Shown one piece after another: positions 44,124 to 52,662 of a stretch of DNA of 64,000 nt. The translations under genes and the position numbers were made by a program. The notes under the pieces are model-generated. The model saw nothing but the letters and a program-made list of their open reading frames with translations. It was not told the DNA's origin and searched no databases. The first letter of the stretch is position 1. Each line of letters opens with the position of its first letter. The stretch lies in NCBI RefSeq assembly GCF_018137965.1, contig NZ_CP073100.1, positions 2,615,754-2,679,753 on the forward strand, written 5' to 3'. The stretch is from Luteolibacter ambystomatis (GTDB lineage: Bacteria; Verrucomicrobiota; Verrucomicrobiia; Verrucomicrobiales; Akkermansiaceae).

Positions 44124-44459
44124 CTAATCGGAAGTATCGGCCACCGCGTCCAAAGCCGCGACGAAGTATGATTCCTCAATCACAAACTGAAGCGTCAGGC
44201 AACCGTCCGTCCGGGACGCTCTGAGCCCCCCGTGACAGTATTCGCAGTTCTGAGCTTCTTCATCGTCCCATGCCTTCTCGAGAAGCTCGCGCGCGATGCG
44301 GCGCATCTCTTCAGGGACGGGGACACCTCCAGCCTGCGGAGGACGTGTCCGAAGGTTCCAGCCTACGGCGGTCGCTGCCAAGGCTACTTTGGAAAAGTCA
44401 AACTGGGCCATGGTGGTTTCGATGGCCTTGCCGCGGATTTCAGAAGCTTCGTTGGACAT
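44124..44459 (-). CDS. Hypothetical protein with a CxxC pair
   Basis: 111 residues (MSNEASEIRGKAIETTMAQF at the N-terminus). Central region PVPEEMRRIARELLEKAWDD, then CEYCHGGLRA and FVIEESYFVAALDAVA. One CxxC pair (CEYC) may bind metal. No family recognised. It is upstream of the small gene at 43891 and downstream of Hsp20 on the same strand. Confidence 0.6.
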   Translation of the reverse strand: MSNEASEIRGKAIETTMAQFDFSKVALAATAVGWNLRTRPPQAGGVPVPEEMRRIARELLEKAWDDEEAQNCEYCHGGLRASRTDGCLTLQFVIEESYFVAALDAVADTSD

Positions 44460-44610
44460 GATTCAACCTTCCTTTCTGCCAAGTGGTTTAATTGCGATGC
44501 GCTTCCGCACGCGATCCTCCGATGAAGACGTTTACCCTTCACGTAATGAAAATGAGGATATCGCCAGATCTGCCCGTGGGGACGAAGAGCGGCGGAAGCG
44601 CAACGATCGC

Positions 44611-45060
44611 TCAGTCAACCCTGACGTCGATTTGTTTCGGCTTTGCGTGCTCGCTCTTCTGGATCTGGACGTGGAGCACGCCGTCGACGAACTTGGCCCC
44701 AATTCGGGATGGATCCGCATCCGTAGGAAGATTGAAGCTTCGGGCGAAGCTACCGTAGCCACGTTCAATGCGGTGGTACTTCATGCTCTTGTCCTCATGT
44801 GAGAACCTTCGCTCGCCTGAAATGACGAGCGTGCCGTTTTCGACCGTCACCTTGACATCCTCCTTCGGAATCTGCGGCAGTTCGGCCGTGATCTTGTAGG
44901 AGTCTTCGTCTTCGCTGACGTCGACCAAGGGCGACCATTGCGTGGAAGCCGGGGATTGTCCGGCGGTGTCGCGGTTGTTGGGGTTAAATGCGCGAAGGAT
45001 TCGGTTCTGGAAGTCCTCCAATTCGCGCAGTGGGTTCCAGGCACTCAATGCTTGTTTCAT
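44611..45060 (-). CDS. Small heat shock protein, Hsp20/alpha-crystallin family
   Basis: 149 residues from MKQALSAWNPLRELEDFQNR; a longer frame upstream was trimmed. The alpha-crystallin domain (about 45-135) shows ELPQIPKEDVKVTVENGTLV, ISGERRF, GSFARSFNLPTDAD and the A-x-x-x-x-G-V-L motif as AKFVDGVLHVQI. It is an ATP-independent cytoplasmic holdase. A C-terminal IXI motif is not obvious (tail KSEHAKPKQIDVRVD). No CIRCE element is seen upstream. Confidence 0.93.
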   Translation of the reverse strand: MKQALSAWNPLRELEDFQNRILRAFNPNNRDTAGQSPASTQWSPLVDVSEDEDSYKITAELPQIPKEDVKVTVENGTLVISGERRFSHEDKSMKYHRIERGYGSFARSFNLPTDADPSRIGAKFVDGVLHVQIQKSEHAKPKQIDVRVD

Positions 45061-45294
45061 GGTATTTCCTTTCAGAACGGCGGATGGATTTGTCAGCCCA
45101 GTGAGCCGTCCATCCACCGTATCAGGACGTCGCGTGGGGAAGCCCGCCATAGCTTTCCTGAAAGCCATAGGCTCCGTTCGCGCCCCAAGCATTTTTCATT
45201 CCCGCAGAAAAGAATGCTTAAATCATTTATTTTCAATTTATTATCCAAAGATGCAGAACCGCGGGCGCGTCAACTTTTCCCACCTACGGGCCAT
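45061..45294. promoter_or_regulatory. Intergenic region upstream of Hsp20
   Basis: 234 bp with an A/T-rich core (45195-45250). An imperfect hairpin pairs AAGCATT and AATGCTT (about 45189-45221). It could terminate the upstream kinase fragment or form a 5' structure of the hsp20 mRNA. No CIRCE or ROSE element was recognised. Confidence 0.35.
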
Positions 45295-45812
45295 TCAGGG
45301 CGTCAATTTTTCCAACCCCACAGCTTCCCCATACGCACTCGTGGGATCGAACGAATTCGGATATTTCAAGTCAGTCTCGGCATCGTTCAGGGCCCAGTTC
45401 CTGACCACACCGGCAGACGCCACCGACTCCCGCGGTAGGGTAACTGTGAAGCTCGTCTCCCCGGTTTCGCTGGAAGCCGCCTGGATTTGACCGCCATGCG
45501 CGACCGCGATTTCCCGGCAAACGTAAAGTCCGAGCCCCAGGCTCCCATGTTGGTCCTCATTCTCACTGCAAGTAAATCGCACCATCGGATCAAAGAGCGT
45601 TCCCAATGCATCGCCGGGATTTGGTTTCCCGCTGTTTCTGACCTCGATCACCATCGTCTCAACCCGTCCTCGCAGTGAGAGAGAGATCGGATTTCCGTCG
45701 CCGTGGTGGGCTGGATTGGAGAGGAGATTCGAGACCACCTGTCGCAGGCGTGGCGCATCCCACACATCCACGATCACCCCGGAAGTGTCCAGATGAGCAC
45801 GAGCCACCAGGA
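45295..45812 (-). pseudogene. Histidine kinase fragment (ATPase domain only)
   Basis: The minus-strand frame carries an ATPase domain: N-box APRLRQVVSNLLSNPAHHG, VRNSGKPNPGDALGTLFDPM, and G2 box GSLGLGLYVCREIAVAHGG, ending TSFTVTLPRES plus about 45 extra residues. The dimerisation/phospho-His domain and any sensor are absent. The frame instead continues into a catalase fragment. It cannot be a complete kinase; the ATPase motif residues are still mostly intact, so decay may be recent. Confidence 0.75.
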
Positions 45813-45915
45813 CGATGGCTTTCAAGTGCGCATGGTATCCCTCACCCAGTCCACCGCCGCTGTCTCCTGGACCAATGGCATCACCGCGCTTTCAGGCGCC
45901 CGCAAGAGGTTCTGT
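45813..45915 (-). pseudogene. Fragment of a katE C-terminal domain
   Basis: The minus strand reads LVQETAAVDWVRD, then after a 1-base deletion AHLKAI. This matches [21 protein letters not shown] of the window's own KatE (about residues 609-630). DNA identity with the katE region 5500-5565 is high (tccagga/tccaaga, gcggcggtg/gcggcggta, actgggtg). The fragment is joined to the kinase fragment on one side and to the duplicated block on the other. Confidence 0.7.
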
Positions 45916-45966
45916 CCGGAAACGGGTCGGACAAGCGGCTTTTGTCATGAGTAGCCGGCGGACGAT

Positions 45967-46413
45967 TCATCGTGCCTTCGGGAGAGGCAACTCCTTCAAG
46001 CGTATGAGGACAGCTTCCACGGAAGGAAGAAGAACCAGCCGGATGGAATCGCGAATTCCCGGCATGGTGTCGGGACTGGCAAGGGCGGATTCATAGGCCT
46101 CCATCAGGGAGGTTTCGATTCGCTGGAGGTAATCCAGCACCGGGCCGGAATGTTCACATGCATCCGCTTCCGCCAACGCCCTGAGAAGCTGCTCGTCCGG
46201 CTCGATGTCGCACATCGGGGATGCCCCCAGGGCTCGCAGGTGATTGCGGAGCCGCAGGATGTTGGACTCATGGCAGGAAAGACTTTGGTTGACGGCGGTC
46301 AGCTCAACGTCACTCCCGAGCTGACTTGCGGACATGCTCCATGCGAGCCGTGTGCCGCATTCGGCATGAAGGAGTGCCTCGCAGATCCGGATGCATGCGC
46401 CGTTGTAATTCAT
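45967..46413 (-). CDS. Hypothetical protein of the duplicated block, copy 2
   Basis: 148 residues, 143 identical to the protein at 7225-7671 (differences at 21, 24, 63, 80 and 103). The same Cys-rich N-terminus and Leu-rich C-terminus are preserved. Both copies remain open with conservative changes, suggesting both are, or recently were, functional, or that one was copied very recently. Confidence 0.7.
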   Translation of the reverse strand: MNYNGACIRICEALLHAECGTRLAWSMSASQLGSDVELTAVNQSLSCHESNILRLRNHLRALGASPMCDIEPDEQLLRALAEADACEHSGPVLDYLQRIETSLMEAYESALASPDTMPGIRDSIRLVLLPSVEAVLIRLKELPLPKAR

Positions 46414-46437
46414 TTTCCTCTCGGCGTTGGCGGTCGC

Positions 46438-46608
46438 TCAAACACGCGGGGAACGTCCGCCGCGCATGAAAAACGAGATCAGCCACAGTACCAGGAAGAT
46501 GACGAACAGGATCCAGGCTATGTGGGCGGACATGCCGGCAATGCCCGTCAGGCCGAGGACGCCGGCGATGAGGGCGATGACGAGAAAGACGAGGCTCCAG
46601 TGTAACAT
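46438..46608 (-). CDS. DUF1328 small membrane protein, copy 2
   Basis: 56 residues, identical to the 7696-7866 copy except Asn29 to His (GMSAHIAW). Two membrane helices. It lies 24 bp upstream of the 148-aa gene and downstream of the SDR gene on the same strand. Confidence 0.85.
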   Translation of the reverse strand: MLHWSLVFLVIALIAGVLGLTGIAGMSAHIAWILFVIFLVLWLISFFMRGGRSPRV

Positions 46609-46803
46609 GGGTTTGACAGGTTGGCGGTGGGTGCCGGGCGGCGGAATGCCTTGCCGACGTTCAAACCGGTCGCACCTCCGGTGCTTAAATCAAGGAATGA
46701 TCGGGACGTTTTCGGCTTTTCCGATTGTTCCGTAATGGCGCGCGGGAACAGGGAGCAGTGAATACTACAATCCACGTAGCTACCCTCGTCGAGGTCACCC
46801 GCC

Positions 46804-47631
46804 TTACGCCTTCTTCTCCTTGTCTCCACGCTCGCGGGTTCTCTCATCAGGCGGCACTTCTTCGTAGAACTTCTCATTGAACTTCGCCTGGGCGTGCTCG
46901 CTCAGAATGCGGCGCGCCCCCACCATCAGCTTGTTCATCGCACCGGGCACGACCAGCAGTTCCCCCTCTATCAGCCCCTTGTAGCCCGCTTCAGCCACAT
47001 CCTGCGGAGCCATCAGGTTGCCTTTTTGAAAGCCGACGACATCCGTCATCCCGGCCTTGGGAAAGAAGTCCGTGTCGGTAGGCCCCGGACACAGCGCCGT
47101 CACGGTGATTCCCGTACCTTCGAGCTCAACCGCCAGTCCCTCGCTCCATGACAGAACGAAGGCCTTGCTGGCGTGATAGACGTTCAACAAGGGACCGGGT
47201 TCGAATCCCGCGACGGAAGCCGTATTGAGAATCCGACCGCGGCCCCGGCCCACCATGGCCGGCAGGAAGGCCTTGGCCAACCGGAGAGGCGCGGCGATGT
47301 TCAGCGCGACGATGGACAAATCCTGCTCCAAGGTCAGTTCCCAGGATTTGCCGCGGAAGCCATGTCCGGCATTGTTGACGAGTATATCCACCTCCCAGCC
47401 GGTTTCCTCGACTTGGCGCTGGATCATTTCCACCGCATCGGGCTTTTCCAAGTCCACGGCAATGACAGAGGTAGTGACATGGAAAGTCCTCTCAAGTTCG
47501 GTGGCCAGCGCCTGCAGTTCTCCGGCGACCGGAGCCACCAGGATCAGGGGATGACCGTGCTTCGCAAATTGACGGGCAAGGTGGAGGCCGATGCCCGAGG
47601 TACATCCGGTGATCAAAGTGGTCGCTTTCAT
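46804..47631 (-). CDS. SDR-family oxidoreductase (DltE/YdfG-like)
   Basis: 275 residues. The coenzyme motif TGCTSGIG lies at the N-terminus (residues 8-15), with NNAG, the catalytic Ser in NTASVAG, and Tyr-xxx-Lys in VYHASKAF. The segment ITVTALCPGPTDTDFF is typical of the cytosolic classical SDR2/DltE-like group. A charged C-terminal tail (ERTRERGDKEKKA) extends past the fold. A decayed partial copy is at 8056-8248. DUF6328 and a Tat-SDR gene lie upstream. Confidence 0.9.
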   Translation of the reverse strand: MKATTLITGCTSGIGLHLARQFAKHGHPLILVAPVAGELQALATELERTFHVTTSVIAVDLEKPDAVEMIQRQVEETGWEVDILVNNAGHGFRGKSWELTLEQDLSIVALNIAAPLRLAKAFLPAMVGRGRGRILNTASVAGFEPGPLLNVYHASKAFVLSWSEGLAVELEGTGITVTALCPGPTDTDFFPKAGMTDVVGFQKGNLMAPQDVAEAGYKGLIEGELLVVPGAMNKLMVGARRILSEHAQAKFNEKFYEEVPPDERTRERGDKEKKA

Positions 47632-47698
47632 GAGGGTTTGGGTTTGCGGTGGAAAATCCTTTTCGCAAACGCCATGCCATCCCCCGCATCCACCCGAA

Positions 47699-48190
47699 TT
47701 ACCTTTCCGCGCGCGAAAACAACCGCGGCAGTATGAACCATAGGAAAACGGCCACGAGGCCGGCCACCGCGGCGATCACCCCGCCAGCAAGAGTGCCGGC
47801 AATGACCCGTCCCACCAGATAGAGTTCGATGGCGATGCTGGCGGAAAGCGGGACCATGCTGGCAAGCAGGAGACGGGTCGCCAGACGGATGAAATGTTCC
47901 GATACATGCCGCGGCCCTGTCTGGCGGTGGTACGCCGCCGGAGTCATGATCAGGATAACCGCCAGGGACAGGAGGACGATGGAGGCCAGATGAAGGGTTT
48001 GTTCGGCCGGAGACAGCTTCTGGTCGAACCCCGGATTGAAGATGACCGTCAGTTCGAAGCCGAGCAGGGCTTGGATGCCGGGCAGCACCATCCGGCATTC
48101 TTCGAGCAGGTAGAGGGCGGCCTTGGACAGCGACAACCTCTCGTCCGGGTTGGTGGGTTGCTCCGGATTCATCGCCGAAAGTCGGCTCAT
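47699..48190 (-). CDS. DUF6328-like membrane protein
   Basis: 163 residues with four hydrophobic segments ([55 protein letters not shown] and an amphipathic ELTVIF region). The soluble start [20 protein letters not shown] followed by a YHR motif is typical of DUF6328. Function unknown. An alternative start is Met7 ([10 protein letters not shown]). It lies 67 bp upstream of the SDR gene on the same strand. Confidence 0.8.
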   Translation of the reverse strand: MSRLSAMNPEQPTNPDERLSLSKAALYLLEECRMVLPGIQALLGFELTVIFNPGFDQKLSPAEQTLHLASIVLLSLAVILIMTPAAYHRQTGPRHVSEHFIRLATRLLLASMVPLSASIAIELYLVGRVIAGTLAGGVIAAVAGLVAVFLWFILPRLFSRAER

Positions 48191-48293
48191 GGCGCACGGA
48201 TTTCAACTGTCGGCGTATTCGGAGGGCCCGGCACGTCTGCCATCCGCAGGTTGGCACGACGCGAGCGGAAGGAATTCCTCCACTCCTACGATC

Positions 48294-49322
48294 ATGAATC
48301 CAACCGAAAATCATCCACATTCCGCCGCATCCCGCCGTAAGTTCGTCGGCGGTCTTACCACCGGTCTCGTCGCAGCCATGACAGCTTCCGGACGGAGCGA
48401 AGAGTCCGCGAATGAATTTCCGGCCAACCAACCCTCACAGACGAGGATGCAGGATCCCACCGACCAGTATCCCAAGCCGCCGTTCCCGAAACAAAAGCAG
48501 GAGTGGCCGGGCCTCGCGGGCAAGATGACGCCGCGACCGGACCACGGAGAGAAGAGTTACCAGGGATCGGGCCGACTCGCAGGCCGCAAGGCTCTCGTCA
48601 CGGGAGGCGATTCCGGCATCGGCCGTGCGGCGGCGATTGCCTTTGCGCGCGAGGGGGCCGATGTGGCGATCAACTATCTGCCGGCGGAGGAGTCCGACGC
48701 CAGGGAAGTCGTTGAACTGATTCGCGCGGCCGGCAGGAAGGCGGTCGCGTTGCCCGGAGACATCCGCGATGAAGCGTTCTGCAAGAAGCTGGTCGAGGAC
48801 GCGGTGAAAGAACTTGGAGGGCTCGACATTCTGGTGAACAACGCGGGAAGACAGCAGTCGGTGGACTCCATTCTGGACCTCACCACCGAGGAGTTCGACG
48901 CGACCTACAAGACGAACTTCTACGCGATCTTCTGGATCACCAAGGCGGCCATCCCCCACCTCAAGCCGGGGGCCACGATCATCAATACCGGCTCCGAGCA
49001 GGCGGAGGATCCCTCGCCGAATCTGCTGGTCTATGCGTCCACCAAGGCCGCGATCATCAACTTCACGAAGTCTCTTTCCAAGCAACTCGCGGCAAAGGGC
49101 ATCCGGGTCAATGCGGTGGCCCCCGGCCCGGTGTGGACGCCTCTCCAGATCAGCGGCGGGCAACCCCAGGAAAAGCTGCCGAAGTTCGGCGAGAAAACCG
49201 CGTTGAAGCGCGCGGGCCAGCCTGCCGAACTCGCGTCGGCGTACGTGTTTCTCGCATCCCAGGAGTCGAGTTTTGTCACGGGGTTGGTCTACAGCGTGAC
49301 CGGCGGACAGGGAGAAGAGTGA
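48294..49322 (+). CDS. Tat-signal SDR oxidoreductase (YghA/GSP39-like)
   Basis: 342 residues from [21 protein letters not shown] twin-arginine signal ([20 protein letters not shown]) is followed by a linker [20 protein letters not shown] and the long N-terminal arm found in YghA-type SDRs. SDR motifs: [15 protein letters not shown], catalytic Ser in INTGSEQ, YASTKAA (Tyr-xxx-Lys), and [10 protein letters not shown]. Export of an NAD(P)-dependent enzyme is unusual. Such enzymes belong to general-stress regulons. The longer upstream frame (from 48123) overlaps the DUF6328 gene and was trimmed. Confidence 0.9.
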   Translation: MNPTENHPHSAASRRKFVGGLTTGLVAAMTASGRSEESANEFPANQPSQTRMQDPTDQYPKPPFPKQKQEWPGLAGKMTPRPDHGEKSYQGSGRLAGRKALVTGGDSGIGRAAAIAFAREGADVAINYLPAEESDAREVVELIRAAGRKAVALPGDIRDEAFCKKLVEDAVKELGGLDILVNNAGRQQSVDSILDLTTEEFDATYKTNFYAIFWITKAAIPHLKPGATIINTGSEQAEDPSPNLLVYASTKAAIINFTKSLSKQLAAKGIRVNAVAPGPVWTPLQISGGQPQEKLPKFGEKTALKRAGQPAELASAYVFLASQESSFVTGLVYSVTGGQGEE

Positions 49323-49422
49323 AACCCGGCGAATGCAGAAAGCCCCTTATCCGTGCAGATTACGTCCCAAGCGCTCCTGAACAGAGCGCCTGAACGGGCA
49401 CGCCATCTGCGAGGATTGTCCT

Positions 49423-49593
49423 ATGACAAATCGATTCAGCACTACCGCACAGCGTGTCGCTGCCGCCGCGGTCGAGATCTTCGGCAACGAGGAAAAGGCC
49501 GTGCGCAAGGAATCTTTCGTAGGCTCTCCTCCGAGAGCAGCAAGCAGCAGATCGAAGCGGCACGGGAAGCCTGTTCGTGGAACCCCTTCCTGA
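49423..49593 (+). CDS. Small basic hypothetical protein
   Basis: 56 residues: MTNRFSTTAQRVAAAAVEIF, then GNEEKAVRKES and a basic Ser/Arg tail. The first 30 residues look like a helical stress-type peptide. No clear ribosome binding site (gaggattgtcct upstream). It is the most plausible gene in the 49323-49634 gap. Confidence 0.45.
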   Translation: MTNRFSTTAQRVAAAAVEIFGNEEKAVRKESFVGSPPRAASSRSKRHGKPVRGTPS

Positions 49594-49634
49594 ACGCGGA
49601 TCCCATGGCGCTCCGCGTAGCGGTCGGTCGAGGG

Positions 49635-50216
49635 TCAATGAAGGCCTATTTGTTTCTTTGAGGTTTTCGCACGCTTCTCATGCCGTTGTTTCACCTGAAG
49701 GGCCGTGTAGTCCAGTCTGGCGGAAAGTATCTGTTTGGCGCGCTGGATCACCGGCTCTGAGCTGAAGGCAAGCGCCAGAGCTTTGTTTCCCGTTGGGATG
49801 CGCTCTACAAGCCGGGCGGCCGGACTGACGAGATGGTCAAGCGCATCCGCCATTTTCACGAGCCGGGATTCCCATGTCGAGGCCGTCAAGCGTTCCCAAT
49901 ATAACGTCGAGGCTCTTCTTTCTTCCGGCTTTGTCAGCACATCGATGATCAGAGCCACTCGTGCTCCGAATTTCCGATGGATTGATTCCTTGCTCACCTT
50001 GGTCTTCTCGATGAGGTGATGCATGATCGCTGCGGCGATCACCTCTGGATCCTGACAACCGAAGGCCACGTGAACAGCTGAGGCCACGCCGATGCAGTGA
50101 ACGATGTAGGGTATCTTCGTCCGTTTCAAAAATTGCCCGCGGTGTGCGGTGGCAGCCAAGGAGCATGCATCTCGGCACAGCTGCCAAGACGTGAATCCAT
50201 TCAAGTCTTCGTGCAT
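49635..50216 (-). CDS. HD-family phosphohydrolase paralog with altered HD pair
   Basis: 193 residues from MHEDLNGFTSWQLCRDACSL; the open frame continues about 100 codons upstream but without family similarity. SpoT-like opening AHRGQFLKRTKIPYIVHCIG (24-43) and KMADALDHL are present as in the gene at position 2. The diagnostic HD pair is replaced by His66-His67 (IMHHLIEKT) where the paralog has LHDVLEKT. Loss of the metal-binding Asp predicts an inactive or regulatory hydrolase fold. No synthetase domain. Confidence 0.75.
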   Translation of the reverse strand: MHEDLNGFTSWQLCRDACSLAATAHRGQFLKRTKIPYIVHCIGVASAVHVAFGCQDPEVIAAAIMHHLIEKTKVSKESIHRKFGARVALIIDVLTKPEERRASTLYWERLTASTWESRLVKMADALDHLVSPAARLVERIPTGNKALALAFSSEPVIQRAKQILSARLDYTALQVKQRHEKRAKTSKKQIGLH

Positions 50217-50839
50217 GGTAAAAGCGGATAGCAATCTCAATCCCAGGTGCCTCCTGCAAACAGGGCATTCGCTTCCAGGCCCACAATAACGGATAGCATC
50301 TTCCGCGAGTCCTATCGGATTTGAGGCCCCTGTCGGTGCGCCATACCAGATGATCAGGAGTGGCGCATGTGATGCACCAGAGCCTGAAAAAGCATCCTGA
50401 GAGCCTTTAATCGTTAATCGAGCCTGGATAAATCCGGAAAAAGAAACGCAGACCGGTGCCACCAGATGATTAGAAGATTTTCCGATCGCAGGTTCAGGAA
50501 TAGCCGGCTCTTGCAACGTACACCAAGTGCGAACGACTTGGGGACGTATCTATCAATACCCAGACCGCCGCCCTAGTTGTAGACCTCTTAAAGTGCGCAG
50601 AGAACCTTTGCCTCCGACCCTGTCCCGCGGCTTTCTTCGTCCGAAATCGACAGTTCGAAGCCTACGACGAGAGGCTGCCGGGCCATGTACCCGACGAGGA
50701 AACACACTGGGCGGGCGGGCGCCGGCGCAATCAATTCTTGGATGACCTCATGGTGCCAGCTTCTCAAAAGCCGCTTGCAAGCCGATGAAATCGTTTTCCA
50801 TCCCTTCAATATCATTTCGGAAAGAGTCACGCAAATGGT
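50217..50839. other. Region with unassigned protein-like frames
   Basis: About 620 bp. On the minus strand the HD gene frame stays open to 50516 and contains a Cys cluster (RYCGPGSECPVCRRHLG). On the plus strand an 88-codon frame without any start codon ends at 50788 and reads QTAALVVDLLKCAENLCLRP and FFVRNRQFEAYDERLPGHVP. Both look like fragments of real proteins that I cannot name. Confidence 0.35.
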
Positions 50840-51109
50840 CTACTTATTAGTGGAAGGGGTGTAATCGAGGCGAGAACCGGTTCCCGGGGGATTGGGCGGC
50901 GGAGGAGGAGGAGCCGGTTTCTGGGGTGTCTGTCCATTGGGTCCCACTGTACCGTTCATTCCCGCCGGTGCTCCATCCTTCGTCGGCTTTGAGGCATTCT
51001 CGTGGTATGGCTCCGATTCTTTTTCCCCGGCACTACCGCTCCGCTCCTTGCAGCCGCTCAGGAAGCACAGCGGCGTCATCACGACTACCCATTTGAGAAT
51101 ACCAGTCAT
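50840..51109 (-). CDS. Small lipoprotein, Pro/Gly-rich
   Basis: 89 residues. The signal peptide MTGILKWVVVMTPLCFLSGC ends in a lipobox (LSGC, Cys20), so the mature protein is lipid-anchored. The rest is hydrophilic and disordered (KPTKDGAPAGMNGTVGPNGQ, then a polyproline run PAPPPPPPNPPG). Function unknown; probably periplasmic face of the outer membrane. Confidence 0.75.
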   Translation of the reverse strand: MTGILKWVVVMTPLCFLSGCKERSGSAGEKESEPYHENASKPTKDGAPAGMNGTVGPNGQTPQKPAPPPPPPNPPGTGSRLDYTPSTNK

Positions 51110-51572
51110 GCCTTAGTCACCAGCATCTTCCGGGCCGACTTGAAACAGGTGAAGTGACGTTTTCATAGCGATGGTGGCATTTTGCGCCGTTTGTCGGCAG
51201 ATGGCCCCGCCTTCGCAGCCAAAGGGCCATCCAAGCGAATAGATCCGCGGCGAGACAGATCGCCGCCACGAAATGCTGTACGCCTCTGCAGCTTCTGCTC
51301 AGTATAGGAAGTAGCCGAACCGGATCATGCACTTGGCATGATATCCGTGCACGATGCGCCGGGCTGTACCAAGGGCATCTTCTCGCGCTGTACGAAAATC
51401 TCCAATACAGGCGTAATGAGATCTATCACTTTGAAGTCTTCTCCCGCCACCCCTACTCCCACGCCCAAGCGCCCATGCATTGAAAGGTTCTGTCGTCCAA
51501 TCTCCTATCACGATCCGCTCGCGCGGAACCTTCCATCCCGAAGTGGCACGGTTCGCGCAAGTCATGCCAACC

Positions 51573-52076
51573 ATGTCCAAACTCACCACACTCAGCGTCC
51601 TACTCGAACAGGAAGTCAAAGACCTCTACAACGCCGAAACCCAACTGGTGAAGGCGCTGCCCAAGATGGCGAAGGCCGCCAACGATAAAGCCTTGAAGGA
51701 AGCCTTCGAGACCCACCTCGAGGAAACCAAAGGCCATGTCGAACGTCTCAAAAAGGTGGCCGACCTCCTAGGCATCAAACCCATCGGCAAGATATGCAAG
51801 GCGATGCAGGGACTTGTCGAGGAAGGCGGCGAAACCATCGAGGAGAAAGGCGAAGGCGTCCTCCGCGACATCGCCCTGATCGTCGCGGCCCAAAAGGTCG
51901 AGCACTATGAGATCTCCGGCTACGGCTCGTTGAAGACTCTCGCCGGGGTCCTCGGCCACGATGACCTCGTCGAACTCCTTCAAACCACCGAGGACGAGGA
52001 AGGCGAGGCGGACAAGAAGCTCACCTCCATCGCCGAACGGCTCCTGCCCCAGGCCCTGGAACTGGAACCCGCCTGA
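51573..52076 (+). CDS. YciE/DUF892 ferritin-like stress protein, copy B
   Basis: 167 residues from MSKLTTLSVLLEQEVKDLYN; an in-frame Met three codons earlier (MPTMSKL) is possible. It is nearly identical in structure and sequence to copy A (32882-33385), with changes mostly in the first 15 residues and around LASVLGHDDLVEL-type positions. First gene of a plus-strand cluster with a zinc protein, a 74-aa protein and a host-attachment-family protein. Confidence 0.93.
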   Translation: MSKLTTLSVLLEQEVKDLYNAETQLVKALPKMAKAANDKALKEAFETHLEETKGHVERLKKVADLLGIKPIGKICKAMQGLVEEGGETIEEKGEGVLRDIALIVAAQKVEHYEISGYGSLKTLAGVLGHDDLVELLQTTEDEEGEADKKLTSIAERLLPQALELEPA

Positions 52077-52112
52077 ACCTCATCCCGCATCCGGTCCCAA
52101 CCCTCCACTTTC

Positions 52113-52379
52113 ATGAAAACCTGCGATCACTGTGGCAACGCCTACGAGAAGTGCTTTGAAGTCACGATGGCTGGGGCCACGCACACCTTCGATTCCTTCG
52201 AGTGCGCCATCCACGCCCTCGCACCCCGTTGCTCGCGATGCGGCTGCACCGTCCTCGGCCATGGCATCGAGGCCCGGAACGGAATCTTCTGTTGTGCCCA
52301 CTGTGCCCGTCAGGACGGCGAACCCGGCGCGGTGGACAACATCGGGCAGTCGCCCGCCGCGAACGACCTTCCCGCGTAA
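52113..52379 (+). CDS. Small zinc-ribbon protein
   Basis: 88 residues. Multiple Cys/His ligands: MKTCDHCGNAYEKCFEV (C4, C7), FDSFECAIHALAPRCSRCGC and FCCAHCARQ. This pattern is shared by a small bacterial family found beside stress genes. It binds one or two Zn ions (inference) and may be a metal buffer or adaptor. It follows the YciE gene by 36 bp. Confidence 0.75.
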   Translation: MKTCDHCGNAYEKCFEVTMAGATHTFDSFECAIHALAPRCSRCGCTVLGHGIEARNGIFCCAHCARQDGEPGAVDNIGQSPAANDLPA

Positions 52380-52401
52380 GCCCTCCCACCGTCGTGCGCC
52401 C

Positions 52402-52626
52402 ATGAGCGACGAACTTCCAACCGATCGCGGCTTTTCCGAACCGCCGTCCGCCCAATTCTCCCGGCGCTTGGACGAACTGAAAGCCGCGCTGGCGGACTAC
52501 GAACCCCAAGTGACCGCCGAGGACCTTTCTACGGCGTTGCTGGACTATATCCGGGAAACGCCGCCGGATGCACAAGGCGGGCAGGCCATGGCGGAGGCCA
52601 TCAAGCGCCGCCTGGGTCTGGCCTGA
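52402..52626 (+). CDS. Small hypothetical protein
   Basis: 74 residues from MSDELPTDRGFSEPPSAQFS, then LDELKAALADYEPQVTAEDL and AIKRRLGLA. Soluble, helical. No family recognised. The start was chosen at the ATG 22 bp after the zinc-protein stop. Its operon position between two expected genes supports it. Confidence 0.6.
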   Translation: MSDELPTDRGFSEPPSAQFSRRLDELKAALADYEPQVTAEDLSTALLDYIRETPPDAQGGQAMAEAIKRRLGLA

Positions 52627-52662
52627 TGCTACCGCCCTGTCATCCACCCACCGCTATATGCC

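Larger units (their letters stand above)
45914..47112. repeat. Duplicated block, copy 2 (complete)
   Basis: Homologous to 7171-8248. It contains the 148-aa gene, the DUF1328 gene and the 3' portion of an intact SDR gene. The block is nearly identical over 45967-46725 and diverged beyond. Confidence 0.85.

Noticed and set aside
47195..47216. T-loop-like sequence GGGTTCGAATCCCGC suggesting a tRNA
   Set aside because: It lies inside the intact SDR gene (encoding GFEPGP-like residues on the minus strand); no acceptor stem, anticodon arm or CCA end can be folded around it.
49353..49661. 102-codon plus-strand open frame
   Set aside because: The frame has implausible composition and overlaps the better 56-codon frame at 49423-49593.
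50588..50830. 80-codon minus-strand open frame
   Set aside because: No ribosome binding site or family, and the opposite strand has a more protein-like frame.
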